A DNA stretch of 64,000 nt from Vibrio orientalis CIP 102891 = ATCC 33934 (GCF_000176235.1 NZ_ACZV01000004.1:434001-498000), one strand, 5' to 3'. Positions 27,457 through 36,834 are shown, counted from the stretch's first letter. Made by a program: numbers and translations. Notes: generated by a model from the sequence alone, not told the origin.

Positions 27457-29082
27457 CTAAGGAGCCGTTTTCTTTACTCGTTTCTGAGCGAGTGTTTCAT
27501 AATGGACGGTATCACGGCTTAGCGTCCAGTTAATAGCACGCTCAAGTGGTAACGCAGGGCTAAAATAATAGCCTTGAACATAATCACAACCATATTCTCT
27601 CAGAATGTTGACCACTTCCTCGTGTTCAACACCCTCTGATACCACGGTGTAGCCAAGCCCGTGAGCGAGAGAAATGGAGTTTGCGACAATCGAACGATTT
27701 CTCTCATTTTTTTGCATCTGATACACGAAGGACTGGTCGATTTTGATTTGATCAACAGGCAGATCTCGAAGCAATGAAAGAGAGGAAAAACCAGTACCAA
27801 AGTCATCCAAACTTATTCTAAATCCCATCTGTTTCAGTCTTTCTAACAAAGTCGCAGGGCTTCGTAAGCGGTTAATCGCTGTTGTTTCAGTGATCTCCAA
27901 TACGACCATTTTGACAAAGTTCTTGTTTAAAAACGCTAATCGGCTCAACTGATTTTCCAAGTTTTTGCTCATCAAATCCTTAGCGGAAAGATTGACATGT
28001 ACTGGGCAGTGAATACCCGCCGTGATCAGTTGTTCAATGTCACTTGCTACTTTATCCAGCATCCACTCTGTAATTGAGGTGATTTTGTTGCTTTGCTCAG
28101 CAATGGCAATGAAATCTGACGGTGTGATGGGTTTACCATCTTCATCCAACCAGCGCATTAACGCTTCATAACTACAAACAATATTGTGCTCTAAACAGAT
28201 AATCGGCTGATAGAATAATTGAAATTCATTGTTTTCTATCGCTTGGTCAATTTGACGAGAAATCTGTAGCTTTCGACGCGCGTCTTGACTCATATGCGCT
28301 GAGAAACTCGCCACCTCGTTACCGTGTGTTTTGGCCCAATACATCGCGACATCTGCCGCATTAATGATCTGTTCGACGCAGGCTCCATCTTTTGGATACG
28401 ATCCAATACCGACGATAACGCTGCTGGTCAGTTCGAAACCATCAATCGAAAACGGTCTTTTGAGCGATTGATTAATTTTATGCGCAATATCGAATGCATG
28501 ATCCATTGATTGATTCGGCATGACAACAACGAACTCGTCACCGCCAATACGCGCAATAAAATCCCCTTTCCTGAGGTGTGATCGGGCGCGGTGTCCGATC
28601 TGAATGAGTAGTTGATCACCGCAAAAATGTCCCATTCCATCGTTAACTTGCTTAAAGTTGACCACATCGATCAGCATTAGTTGGAAAGGAATGTTGTCTT
28701 CAACGAGGAAGTTTACGGTTTCAATACAGTGTTTACGATTAGGCAGGGCAGTAAGTGGGTCATGAAGAGCATTGTGCTTTTCTTCTTGGGCGAGCATATG
28801 CAATTGCTGAATGGTACTTAGGCTAAACTTAGTGACCATAAACACAAAAATACTGCCTGAAAACAGAATCATAGACAGTCCGAACAAAATTGGGTCGACA
28901 GTCTTGTCAATAAGCAATGAACCTAAAACCAGAGAGTAACCGAGGATGAAACAAGCTATCAACAGACTCAACCATCTCCACCCAGTGTGTTGGGTTTGAG
29001 CGCATATTTTTTTTGCTTGAGCTAACCCAGAAACAAGAAAAACAATGCCAATGATGATGAGCGTGACCGCGAGTATGAACAA
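27457..29082 (-). CDS. Membrane GGDEF-EAL protein (bifunctional c-di-GMP enzyme)
   Basis: 541 residues. About three to four hydrophobic helices fill residues 1-95 (LAVTLIIIGIVFLVSGL, LLIACFILGYSLVLGSLLI, PILFGLSMILFSGSIFVFMV). A GGDEF domain follows (about 105-265) with intact RIGGDEF and an RKGD inhibitory site, then an EAL domain (about 280-525) with YEALMRW, VNLSAKD, LEITETT, LDDFGTGFSS, IKIDQSF, EGVE and QGYYFSPAL. Both active sites look functional, so it could make or degrade c-di-GMP depending on an unknown signal sensed in or near the membrane. Monocistronic. Confidence 0.92.
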   Translation of the reverse strand: MFILAVTLIIIGIVFLVSGLAQAKKICAQTQHTGWRWLSLLIACFILGYSLVLGSLLIDKTVDPILFGLSMILFSGSIFVFMVTKFSLSTIQQLHMLAQEEKHNALHDPLTALPNRKHCIETVNFLVEDNIPFQLMLIDVVNFKQVNDGMGHFCGDQLLIQIGHRARSHLRKGDFIARIGGDEFVVVMPNQSMDHAFDIAHKINQSLKRPFSIDGFELTSSVIVGIGSYPKDGACVEQIINAADVAMYWAKTHGNEVASFSAHMSQDARRKLQISRQIDQAIENNEFQLFYQPIICLEHNIVCSYEALMRWLDEDGKPITPSDFIAIAEQSNKITSITEWMLDKVASDIEQLITAGIHCPVHVNLSAKDLMSKNLENQLSRLAFLNKNFVKMVVLEITETTAINRLRSPATLLERLKQMGFRISLDDFGTGFSSLSLLRDLPVDQIKIDQSFVYQMQKNERNRSIVANSISLAHGLGYTVVSEGVEHEEVVNILREYGCDYVQGYYFSPALPLERAINWTLSRDTVHYETLAQKRVKKTAP

Positions 29083-29266
29083 AGAAATATCCAGTAATAG
29101 TATATCGTTTTGTTAAATTGTAGTTAGGCCGTTATGAATATCAAGTGCGTGAGGTATTCATAGCTTAAATTTTAGTCATCAAATCCTTGTTTACAAAGGT
29201 GTCATTAATTTTCCTGTTCGAATTAAATCAACAGTTGCTTCAGATCAACAAAAATTATTTATATTG

Positions 29267-29321
29267 TTGAATATTTCAAATATAAGTTGAAACATTCAAA
29301 AAATATTGAATAATGGTTCAA
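29267..29321. promoter_or_regulatory. Three inverted repeats TTGAA-N3/6-TTCAA upstream of ackA
   Basis: TTGAATATTTCAA (29267-29279), TTGAAACATTCAA (29287-29299) and TTGAATAATGGTTCAA (29306-29321). The TTGAA half-sites repeat every 19-20 bp, on one face of the helix. The cluster ends 56 bp before the ackA start. I do not recognise the binding protein. Confidence 0.65.
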
Positions 29322-29377
29322 ACAATACAATAGAAGCACTACGCTTCATCAAATTGCTCTGAAACAGGAACATACCC

Positions 29378-30571
29378 ATGTCGAATTCGTTTGTGCTGGT
29401 CATTAACTCTGGCAGCTCATCATTAAAGTTTGCTGTAATTGACTCTGCGTCTGGTGACGCGATTATCAGTGGCTTAGGTGAGTGCTTTGGTTTACCAGAA
29501 GCCGTGATCAGCTGGAAGTATAATGGTGAGAAAACTGAAGAAGCTATTGATGCTCCAGACAATCATCACCAACATGCTATCAATCGAATCGTAGCATTGA
29601 TGGAAACGTTAGGTTTCACAAAAGATTTAGTTGCCGTGGGTCATCGTATCGTACACGGTGGTGAGAAATTCACTTCTACCGTACGAATTAATGATGAAGT
29701 ATTAGCAGAAATTGAAAACTTGTCTGATCTGGCACCGCTCCACAACCCAGCAGGCGCTAAAGGTATTCAAGCTGCTATGCAAGCTTTCCCAAGCCTACCT
29801 CAATTCGCTGTATTTGATACTGCATTCCACCAAACAATGCCGCAAAAAGCATTCACAGGTGCGATTTCAAATGAGCTTTATAAAGAGTACGGAATCCGTC
29901 GATACGGTTTCCACGGCACTAGCCACTATTTCGTAAGTCGTGAAGCGGCGAAAATGCTTAACAAGCCAGTGGAAGAGTCTAGCTTTATCTCTGTTCACCT
30001 CGGTAACGGCGCATCAGTATGTGCGATTGAAAATGGTGAGTCAGTCGATACCTCTATGGGCTTCACGCCGCTAGCTGGTCTAATGATGGGTACACGTTCT
30101 GGTGACCTTGACCCAGGCGTTATCGAATTCCTAATCAAAAAAGGTTGGACGACAGAGCAAGTATTCGACACTCTGAACAAAAAATCAGGTTTCCTAGGTG
30201 TTTCTGGCCTAACGTCAGACGCTCGTGGCATCCTAGAAGCGATGGAAAATGGTCACGAAGGTGCGAAACTGGCATTTGAAGTGTTTACCTACCGCGTAGC
30301 GAAGTACATTGGTTCTTACCTCATTCCACTTAGCAACCTAGATGCAATTATCTTTACGGGTGGTATTGGTGAAAACTCACTACCTATTCGTCGCGAAATC
30401 TTAAACAACCTTAAACTTCTAGGTTTTGTTGAAGACGAGAAGGGCAACGAAGACGCACGCTTTGGTAACGCAGGTATCATAGCGAAGTCACAAATTCTTG
30501 ATGCAGTAGCGATGGTTATTCCAACCAACGAAGAGTTCGTAATCGCTCAGCAGTCGGTAGAGCTGCTGTAA
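29378..30571 (+). CDS. ackA: Acetate kinase (second, chromosome-II type)
   Basis: 397 residues, full length. AckA converts acetyl phosphate and ADP to acetate and ATP, and the reverse. Motifs: VINSGSSSLKFAV at the N-terminus, VGHRIVHGG, HGTSHYFVSREAA, HLGNGASV and FTGGIGENS. No pta gene is adjacent, which suggests this is the extra acetate kinase found in many vibrios rather than the ackA-pta housekeeping pair. The upstream region carries a triple inverted repeat, so transcription is probably controlled by a dedicated or global factor. Ends in a strong hairpin. Confidence 0.93.
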   Translation: MSNSFVLVINSGSSSLKFAVIDSASGDAIISGLGECFGLPEAVISWKYNGEKTEEAIDAPDNHHQHAINRIVALMETLGFTKDLVAVGHRIVHGGEKFTSTVRINDEVLAEIENLSDLAPLHNPAGAKGIQAAMQAFPSLPQFAVFDTAFHQTMPQKAFTGAISNELYKEYGIRRYGFHGTSHYFVSREAAKMLNKPVEESSFISVHLGNGASVCAIENGESVDTSMGFTPLAGLMMGTRSGDLDPGVIEFLIKKGWTTEQVFDTLNKKSGFLGVSGLTSDARGILEAMENGHEGAKLAFEVFTYRVAKYIGSYLIPLSNLDAIIFTGGIGENSLPIRREILNNLKLLGFVEDEKGNEDARFGNAGIIAKSQILDAVAMVIPTNEEFVIAQQSVELL

Positions 30572-30592
30572 TTGAGCTTAAACCAAGTACTT

Positions 30593-30620
30593 AAAAGCGA
30601 GCCCAAGTGGCTCGCTTTTT
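30593..30620 (+). terminator. Terminator after ackA
   Basis: AAAAGCGAGCC, loop CAAGT, GGCTCGCTTTTT. The A-run also makes it usable for the convergent patatin gene. Confidence 0.9.
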
Positions 30621-30658
30621 GATTTTGTTAGTTAGAAAGGTGATGGCTCATTCATCGT

Positions 30659-31498
30659 TTAGCCTTGTTCAACCGCTCTTTTCGCTGCCCTCAAACCCAT
30701 CTGATACCCGGCATCCAGCTTGTCTTTATTTGTCGTTAGCCTTCCCACAGCGAAGTTATCTTCTGGGGCAATGACTTTGATGACGCAATCTTGAGGAGGG
30801 TGATTAATGAACTCTAAGGTTTTGTTGTATTGTTCAGCTCGAACGATCATCGCATCAGCGAGATGGGGCGTCTTTTTCATAAGTCGGCGCAGTAGCCAAG
30901 GTGCTTTTGGAGGATGTTTCTTGTAGCCTTGCTTTTGCGACAGAATTACGGTTATTTCCTTAGCTCCTCTGTTGTATGCCTCAATTACAGGGATTGAGTC
31001 GACTACTCCTCCATCAATCATTGTTCTTCCTTCAACATTGATAGGCGTGCGATAAGCCATCGGAAGCGAGCATGATGCTTTTAGGATCGTCTCTAAATTA
31101 CTCTCATGTCCGAGGGTATAAACGGGTTCGCCAGTTGAGACATCCGTAGTCACGATATGGAAAGGCAGAGGTTGTTTATTAAAGGCTTGTATATCATATG
31201 GATACTGTAGTGCGATATGATCCCATAGCCAGTCGAGATCTAACCAGTGTCCACCCCTAGCAAACCGTTTAAAGTTTATAAACTCAGGGCGACAAGAGTA
31301 GTCTGCAATGATGGTATAGGTTCGACCGCGTTGATTTGAAAGCCACGAGGCGATATTGGTCGAACCCGCCGATACTCCAATGCAAAAATCAAACGGGTTG
31401 TAGTCGTGGTCGATAAAGCCGTCTAGCACTCCAGCAGCGAATATGCCGCGCATAGCTCCACCTTCTACGACCAGAGCATGTTTTGTGTTCTGTGTCAT
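30659..31498 (-). CDS. Patatin-like phospholipase family protein
   Basis: 279 residues, no signal peptide. It has the oxyanion-hole glycine motif VEGGAMRGIF near residue 11-20, the nucleophile elbow GVSAGS (serine about 44), and the catalytic aspartate in MIDGGVVDSIPV (about 160). This Ser-Asp dyad hydrolyses acyl esters of phospholipids. It resembles E. coli YjjU-type cytosolic patatins rather than secreted type V proteins. Monocistronic and convergent with ackA. Confidence 0.88.
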   Translation of the reverse strand: MTQNTKHALVVEGGAMRGIFAAGVLDGFIDHDYNPFDFCIGVSAGSTNIASWLSNQRGRTYTIIADYSCRPEFINFKRFARGGHWLDLDWLWDHIALQYPYDIQAFNKQPLPFHIVTTDVSTGEPVYTLGHESNLETILKASCSLPMAYRTPINVEGRTMIDGGVVDSIPVIEAYNRGAKEITVILSQKQGYKKHPPKAPWLLRRLMKKTPHLADAMIVRAEQYNKTLEFINHPPQDCVIKVIAPEDNFAVGRLTTNKDKLDAGYQMGLRAAKRAVEQG

Positions 31499-31617
31499 TT
31501 TACATGGCTTCCCTGACTTGATGTGTGTTTACCCTTCGCCTACTGAGGAGAGAAAGTCTTCAACAGTATTATTACTAAAATAGTGGTCAGATGTGTAGGT
31601 GAGAATGATAAACAGCG

Positions 31618-32505
31618 TCACAATTGTGGTGTATTCATTTGTTTTAATACAAACTCGACAAAAGTTCGATTCTTTAATGACAATTGTTTTGAACGATAGA
31701 GCAGATGGATCGGCTTGGGTTTGGGCGCATAGGCCTGAAGCAATTCCACAAGTGTTTCAGATTGGATCTCTTCTTCAACGAGAATTTTGGGCTGCAATAA
31801 CACGCCCGCGCCATTTATTGCCGCAAACTTGAGGACATCTCCATTATTCGAGGTAAGACGGGTATTAGTGAGACCAAATGTGTTTGATGGCATATTTACG
31901 ACTTGTTGGCTTTCCCCTTGATGATACTGAAAGCCTAAACAATGGTGCTGGTCGAGATCTTCTAAACAAACAAGTTGGTCATGTTTTGCTAAGTAGCTAG
32001 GCGCGGCGCAGTAAGTCATTTCGTAATCGCCAAGCTTGCGTGCGACAAGTGAGGAATCGACTAAATCACCAATACGTATAATGACATCCGAATCGCTGCG
32101 ATAGGGGTCAATGAGGTTGTTATCTAGTATCAATTCGACATTCAAGTCTGGATATTCGGTCAGAAAGTCTGCCACGATTGGTGCAAGTATCTTCTTGCCG
32201 TAAGTCACTGGACAGTTAACCTTTACCGTTCCCGTAGGGCGATTGATCAAGGTATGAATGAGATTTTCAGCGTTGATAATATCTTCAATGATGCGCTGAC
32301 ACTCTTGGTAATAGAGCTTACCTGCTTCGGTAAGAGATTGCTTGCGAGTGGTGCGGTGAATCAGTTGCGTACCTAGGCTTTGCTCTAGAAAACTCACATG
32401 CTTGCCGACCATCGTTGGTGAAATATCAAAATGATGAGCGGCGTTGCGAAAGCTGCCGTGCTCTACCACATAAGCGAAGACTTTCATGCTGGTTAGTTTG
32501 TCCAT
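31618..32505 (-). CDS. LysR-family transcriptional regulator
   Basis: About 295 residues. N-terminal LysR HTH (MDKLTSMKVFAYVVEHGSFRN, then SPTMVGKHVSFLEQSLG) and effector domain beginning about residue 90 (GTVKVNCPVTYGKKILAPIV). I start it at ATG 32505, where the family N-terminus begins, although an open frame extends 17 codons upstream. It is divergent from the monooxygenase-oxidoreductase pair 105 bp away and probably controls that pair. Confidence 0.88.
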   Translation of the reverse strand: MDKLTSMKVFAYVVEHGSFRNAAHHFDISPTMVGKHVSFLEQSLGTQLIHRTTRKQSLTEAGKLYYQECQRIIEDIINAENLIHTLINRPTGTVKVNCPVTYGKKILAPIVADFLTEYPDLNVELILDNNLIDPYRSDSDVIIRIGDLVDSSLVARKLGDYEMTYCAAPSYLAKHDQLVCLEDLDQHHCLGFQYHQGESQQVVNMPSNTFGLTNTRLTSNNGDVLKFAAINGAGVLLQPKILVEEEIQSETLVELLQAYAPKPKPIHLLYRSKQLSLKNRTFVEFVLKQMNTPQL

Positions 32506-32609
32506 TGCGCACTCACAGTTTATAAATAAATAACCAGGCTGGAGTTTATCAATCAAACAAGGTTAATTACAGTGGCTTTGATGATAAAGAATGGAGAAAG
32601 GGATCCATC

Positions 32610-32906
32610 ATGAAGCAGAGTATTTTCGTCACTGCCGAACTTAAAATGAATATTAACCAACCTAGAGAGCAGGTCATGCAAGCGATAGAGCAATTTTGCC
32701 TTGATATGCAAAGTGAAGAGGGTTGTTTGCAAGCGATTGCAACTTTTGATGACAAAGCGCCACAACGTGTGATCTTGTGGGAACAATATCAAGACCGTGC
32801 TGCAATCGATGCTCATTTTTCGATGCCTCATACGCAGGCGTTCATTGCGTCTGAAGTGGCGGAATTAGTACAAGCATTTGAAACTCAGCAGGGGGTAAAA
32901 TCATGA
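32610..32906 (+). CDS. ABM-domain protein, putative quinol monooxygenase
   Basis: 98 residues: one antibiotic-biosynthesis-monooxygenase (dimeric ferredoxin-like) domain. FVTAELKMN, EEGCLQAIATFD, RVILWEQYQDRAAIDAHFSMPHTQAF follow the family pattern (YgiN type). Members oxidise quinols or serve as small heme-like or ligand-binding proteins; the substrate is not predictable. It overlaps the next gene by 4 bp (ATGA) and so forms an operon with it under the divergent LysR regulator. Confidence 0.8.
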   Translation: MKQSIFVTAELKMNINQPREQVMQAIEQFCLDMQSEEGCLQAIATFDDKAPQRVILWEQYQDRAAIDAHFSMPHTQAFIASEVAELVQAFETQQGVKS

Positions 32907-33877
32907 AGTGGGGCATTTTAGGTACCAGTTTTATTTCTGGCGTAATGGCAGAGGCGATCAACAATGATGGCAAAAGTGAACTCTATGCCGTGGCGGGGCG
33001 TTCTGAACATAATCTAAACACCTTTGCCAAGCAGTATGGCGTCGACAAGACTTTTAGCGATTACCAGGCGTTGATTGAAGATCAACAAGTCGACATCATT
33101 TACATTGCGCTGCCAAACCATCTACATCATGACTTTATTGTTAAAGCCGCACAGCAAGGAAAAGCCATTCTTTGTGAGAAGTCACTTTCCGTTGATATGG
33201 AAAAAACCGAGCTGGCTTTGAAAGCCGTTGAAACACATCAGGTGTTCTTTGCCGAAGGTTTGATGTACTTGCACCATCCACTGATCACTGAATTGGTTTC
33301 GCTATTAAAATCAGGAGAAATCGGTGAGTTACGCTCGATTCATACTTCCTATATTGCGTCGATTGCCGAGTTCGTCAATCCAGACAGTAAAGGTGCATTA
33401 TATAACCTAGGTTGTTACCCGATATCACTGCTCTATTTGGTGGCAAAAACCATGCTCGGTGAGCAAGCGTTTGAAGGTCGAACCGCCACTGCCATTGGGC
33501 GAACAGGGCAAGACGGTAATATCTGCGAATCGAGTCTGATGATGCAGTTTGGTCAACAACAAACTGCCACTGTTCATACCGCCGAGGATCATGGTCTCAA
33601 GCATCAATTTACTATTCTCGGCAGCAAAGGTTGCATTACACTGGATTCTAACCCGTGGCTGCCTACACAAGAAAACCGTTTAAGTGTCGAAATCTATGAG
33701 ACGTCAAAACGGTCAGTGTCTGTGAGAGCTGAAGGCGATGCGTTCTTCTATCAGGTTCGCAATATACGTCAAGCAGTTGAAAAGGGTCTTAAAGGATTAG
33801 AAAACCCATGTGCAACGTGGAGTGATTCGCACCGGATCATGCAACTGCTAACCGAATGGCACGGCCTGGTTAGATAA
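32903..33877 (+). CDS. Gfo/Idh/MocA-family oxidoreductase
   Basis: 324 residues. The N-terminal Rossmann fold reads KWGILGTSFISGVMAEAI (usual GxGxxG is altered to GTSFIS), followed by YIALPNHLHHDF and the catalytic ILCEKSLSVD lysine motif (EKS in place of EKP) near residue 95. C-terminal beta-sheet domain with FTILGSKGCITLD. These enzymes use NAD(P)H on sugars or related hydroxyl compounds. Translationally coupled to the ABM gene. Substrate unknown. Confidence 0.88.
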   Translation: MKWGILGTSFISGVMAEAINNDGKSELYAVAGRSEHNLNTFAKQYGVDKTFSDYQALIEDQQVDIIYIALPNHLHHDFIVKAAQQGKAILCEKSLSVDMEKTELALKAVETHQVFFAEGLMYLHHPLITELVSLLKSGEIGELRSIHTSYIASIAEFVNPDSKGALYNLGCYPISLLYLVAKTMLGEQAFEGRTATAIGRTGQDGNICESSLMMQFGQQQTATVHTAEDHGLKHQFTILGSKGCITLDSNPWLPTQENRLSVEIYETSKRSVSVRAEGDAFFYQVRNIRQAVEKGLKGLENPCATWSDSHRIMQLLTEWHGLVR

Positions 33878-33924
33878 CATATTTATCCAACATGATTTAT
33901 TACTTATTGTATTTGGTGACAATC

Positions 33925-33947
33925 AAGCGAGTCTAGAGCTCGCTTTT
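33925..33947 (+). terminator. Terminator after the oxidoreductase gene
   Basis: AAGCGAG, 7-nt loop, CTCGCTT followed by TT, about 48 bp after the stop. Confidence 0.7.
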
Positions 33948-34257
33948 AATTGCTATAGACTGAATAAATAAGCGAATAGAACAGAGATGACGTTTAGTTT
34001 GAAAAATCGACCTCAATAAAATGGATATAAAATAACTTGCCAGCTTGATTTTATGCTGTATAGTCGAGCGTGCTCTGACATTAGAGTAGTTAAAAATTAA
34101 AATTCAGTAAGTCTTCCAGCGACATCCCTAGCCAGTTTTTCCTGTTATACCCTCAATTGTAAAATCTAATAATTACTACTATCAGTGCACCTCAGTGGAG
34201 GACCTCCCTCCATCATTTTCATCTTTATAAATAATTTATATAAGTAGGTAAATAATA
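33948..34257. other. AT-rich intergenic stretch
   Basis: About 310 bp with no credible gene. A short hairpin (TGGAGG, loop ACCTC, CCTCCA) lies at 34196-34212, without a T-tract. A promoter for the small ORFs that follow may be here, but I see no clear boxes. Confidence 0.4.
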
Positions 34258-34335
34258 TGGCACGTTCCATAGGTAGAAAAAGATTCTGGTTCCATAAGAA
34301 AAGTGTACTGAAACAACGGGATACATCTTGTTAAT
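34258..34335 (+). CDS. Small basic ORF, 25 codons, unknown
   Basis: ATG at 34258 follows AAGTAGG at reasonable distance. The product is about 25 residues and highly basic and aromatic (MARSIGRKRFWFHKKSVLKQ...). Its stop codon overlaps a TTG that opens the next small frame. It may be a leader peptide, a small protein, or the start of a gene frameshifted into the next frame. I recognise no family. Confidence 0.3.
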
Positions 34336-34537
34336 AACATTCAATATATTTAAAAGTAATCAAAAATGGTCTTCAGACATCAATCAAATTAATGATGATA
34401 TACTGTCGAGACAAGTAGCACGTAAGGGCAATATTAATATACTAGGATTGAGCTACCATTACTGTGAATCCAGTTCTATAGGTAGTATCACCGACAAAGA
34501 TAACGCTTTGGTTGGTGAATTTATGATTTTCAGTTAA
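34328..34537 (+). CDS. Small hypothetical protein, 69 codons
   Basis: Open frame starting at a TTG that overlaps the stop of the preceding 25-codon ORF. The protein is soluble-looking, with a C-terminal half NINILGLSYHYCESSSIGSI and a short acidic N-terminal helix (NQINDDILSRQVARKG). No domain recognised. The overlap suggests either translational coupling or a +1 frameshift splitting one gene of about 95 codons. Base composition is AT-rich compared with neighbours. Confidence 0.35.
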   Translation: MLITFNIFKSNQKWSSDINQINDDILSRQVARKGNINILGLSYHYCESSSIGSITDKDNALVGEFMIFS

Positions 34538-34838
34538 ATAGCTTTATCATTTCCTGAATACACCCATTTCTCTTCGCATAAGTTCATAATGTATAAATAA
34601 ACTGATCTTTAGGGCTAGTTCATTTTCTATATTATTAATGTAAATAAAGTTACCGTTCGCAGGCTGCGCGAAGGTACTTTATCAATCAATATGCTCAAAG
34701 GAAGCTGTTGCCCTATACCTTGCTAGGGATACAGTCCACCAGTTATTCGCAGTATTGCTTTTCTTATTGAAGCTAGAATCCGCCTTCTTTCAAATTGCTA
34801 GCGGAAGAGAAGCACGGCTTTATCGACAAATAGAGTTT

Positions 34839-34949
34839 TCAGCTCTTCAACACAAGTTTGTAAGAACCATTGTCGTTTCTACGTTCTAACATGAATGTCC
34901 AAAAACGCTTAAGGGATTCACGGATTACTTCCGAAGAACTCCTGATGAT
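34839..34949 (-). pseudogene. Possible ParD-like antitoxin remnant
   Basis: Minus-strand frame directly after the RluA stop. It has no start codon and reads ...RSSSEVIRESLKRF... then an unrelated tail to a TGA. SxSEVIREsL is typical of the ribbon-helix-helix/dimerisation region of ParD antitoxins. The DNA-binding N-terminus is missing and I find no intact ParE. Evidence is one short motif, so this is tentative. Confidence 0.25.
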
Positions 34950-35695
34950 CAAAACGGGTTTGGACTATGACCGTGTATCGGCTCGCCAGTGGTAGGGTGA
35001 GTAAAGTAGATATCGCTGGCATGGAGCATTAAACGCTGCGGAATATCAATGGTTTCATGATGACTACCTAGTTGTGGGTCGTTATAAAGATCGCAACCTA
35101 AAATAGGATGACCAAACTCCAGGCTATGAATACGCAATTGGTGTGTGCGGCCGGTAATCGGGGTGTATTGAACTAACGTTCTGCGGGGGTTATCTAAGCG
35201 ACTTATTACCTGATAGTCACTAATGGCACTTTTGCCCGTATCGTGGCAGATCTTGACCCGCGGGAACAAAGTCTTATCTTTGGCAATAGGGGCCGAGATT
35301 TGGCCATGATCACCATCAACCCAGCCAGCCAACATGGCGAGATAACGCTTTTGCACTGTCCGCGCTTGAAATTGCTGATTGAGACTCTTAGATGCCGCAC
35401 TGTTAAGGCCCACCACCATAACGCCAGAAGTCCCTAAGTCTAATCGATGAGGCAACTTAGCATCCACAAAAGCGGGCGTCGCTTTGGCACTCTGGTTAGC
35501 GTCTTGCCCGTTGACTAAACGATAATGTACCGAATCCCAATTGAGTTGGTTTTTACCCGACAAACTGAGCAAGCCACTCGGCTTGTTGATCAGCAAAATA
35601 TCGTCATCTTGATAAAGAATCTCTACGCTAGCATGGCATTCAGGTGCGACAAAATGATCAATTATTTCACTCGTATTAGCGGTAGATTTGGACAT
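34949..35695 (-). CDS. RluA-family RNA pseudouridine synthase
   Basis: 248 residues. The catalytic motif HRLDLGTSGV (active aspartate about residue 85) and the conserved ILYQDDDILLINKPSGLLS, KRYLAML and GRTHQLRIHSLEFGHPILGC blocks are all present. No S4 domain, which fits the RluA type that modifies 23S rRNA or tRNA uridines. Whether it is RluA proper or a paralogue cannot be decided by eye. Monocistronic. Confidence 0.92.
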   Translation of the reverse strand: MSKSTANTSEIIDHFVAPECHASVEILYQDDDILLINKPSGLLSLSGKNQLNWDSVHYRLVNGQDANQSAKATPAFVDAKLPHRLDLGTSGVMVVGLNSAASKSLNQQFQARTVQKRYLAMLAGWVDGDHGQISAPIAKDKTLFPRVKICHDTGKSAISDYQVISRLDNPRRTLVQYTPITGRTHQLRIHSLEFGHPILGCDLYNDPQLGSHHETIDIPQRLMLHASDIYFTHPTTGEPIHGHSPNPF

Positions 35696-35853
35696 TGAAG
35701 AGGCCTGATGTAATAAAGCTGAGAGAGTACAAGAAGTAGTGGCAAAGCCAAGATGGCCACTACTTTGTCGTTAAAGGGGATACTTTGCAAGAGCGAATAT
35801 TCTCAGCCACAAGAGATATGTCGTCTATTTACCGGCATATGCGACTTGGCAGG

Positions 35854-36834
35854 CTAGTTTTTGATATAGATACCGTTGCCAGATAGATTCAGCGCTTTAG
35901 TCGTGCCGACGGAATGATGGTTAAGCAACATTTTTATCTGGTCGCGATTGTCATTCTCAGCGAACGCGAGCAGTAGTGTATGGCTATCGGTGAGCAGGTT
36001 GTCATAGAGTTTGCTTCTGCCAAGTTCGATTTTGCACTGGTTAATGCCTTGAATAGTGCCTTTAAATTTAAAGGCTCGTATTGCATGGTCATATTCCATA
36101 TTAGTGAAGTTCACATCACAGCTTGATATGCCGTTCATTTTGGCAACGAGTATGAGCTCATTACTGCTGTTATGAGAAAACGTATAGCGGTCATAAATGA
36201 TGGTTTGTCCGTTACCCTTTGAATGATTGTTATCGTATACCCAATCCCCAAGATAGCCGGTGTTAATCTGTGATGGTCGCAGGGCCTTGACTGGCATAAA
36301 TAGTTGATTTTCAGAGCTATGTTCAGTGAGGCGTAATTTGAAGCCAGTACTGTCTTCTGCTCGTAGTCCCTGAAACGTTCGGGCTAGAAACTCGGCCCTA
36401 TCACTCTCTGTTATGGTAGTGAAGCGAGCTCTTACTGTCGGTCCTTTGATGTCAAAAGAGGCGAGTTGAGTGGGTGACATGCTATCGACCTTGAGAGTGT
36501 CGCTGTTAGCTTGGCCTTTATTGACATCAGCCCGAGTGCGAATGAGGCTCGTCAACTGAGTATTGTGTTCGCTGGTTGTGCTCATTGTGCCACCCGCTAT
36601 GGTGCGAAAGGCAGCGTTATCACTATCGTCGTAGATAAAAGAAACGCCATAGTATTTGTCATTAACCAGAGTATTTGCATCGCTCTTAGCAGTTAAATAA
36701 ACCCCAGGCGCTTGCTTAAGCTCTATGGTATTTGAATGCTTCTTCTTGGGAGGTGTTGTCGCTGAGTCACTGCCGCCGCCGCAACCAAAAAGAAACAGAG
36801 AGAACAGCGTAATAGTAGGGAGGTTAGTTTTCAA
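35854..36834 (-). CDS. Predicted lipoprotein divergent from an RstAB-like system
   Basis: About 326 residues. A lipoprotein signal peptide is clear (KTNLPTITLFSLFLFGC, lipid-bearing cysteine about residue 18), then a Gly/Ser/Thr linker (GGGSDSATTPPKKK) and a beta-rich domain of unknown family (IYDDSDNAAFRTIAGGTM near 70; GYLGDWVYDNNHSKG near 195). I chose TTG 36834, with AAGG seven bases upstream; an open frame reaches 37062 but its translation before the signal peptide is not protein-like. It faces the response regulator gene across a 319-bp promoter region holding a TACA-N6-TACA box. Confidence 0.7.
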   Translation of the reverse strand: MKTNLPTITLFSLFLFGCGGGSDSATTPPKKKHSNTIELKQAPGVYLTAKSDANTLVNDKYYGVSFIYDDSDNAAFRTIAGGTMSTTSEHNTQLTSLIRTRADVNKGQANSDTLKVDSMSPTQLASFDIKGPTVRARFTTITESDRAEFLARTFQGLRAEDSTGFKLRLTEHSSENQLFMPVKALRPSQINTGYLGDWVYDNNHSKGNGQTIIYDRYTFSHNSSNELILVAKMNGISSCDVNFTNMEYDHAIRAFKFKGTIQGINQCKIELGRSKLYDNLLTDSHTLLLAFAENDNRDQIKMLLNHHSVGTTKALNLSGNGIYIKN

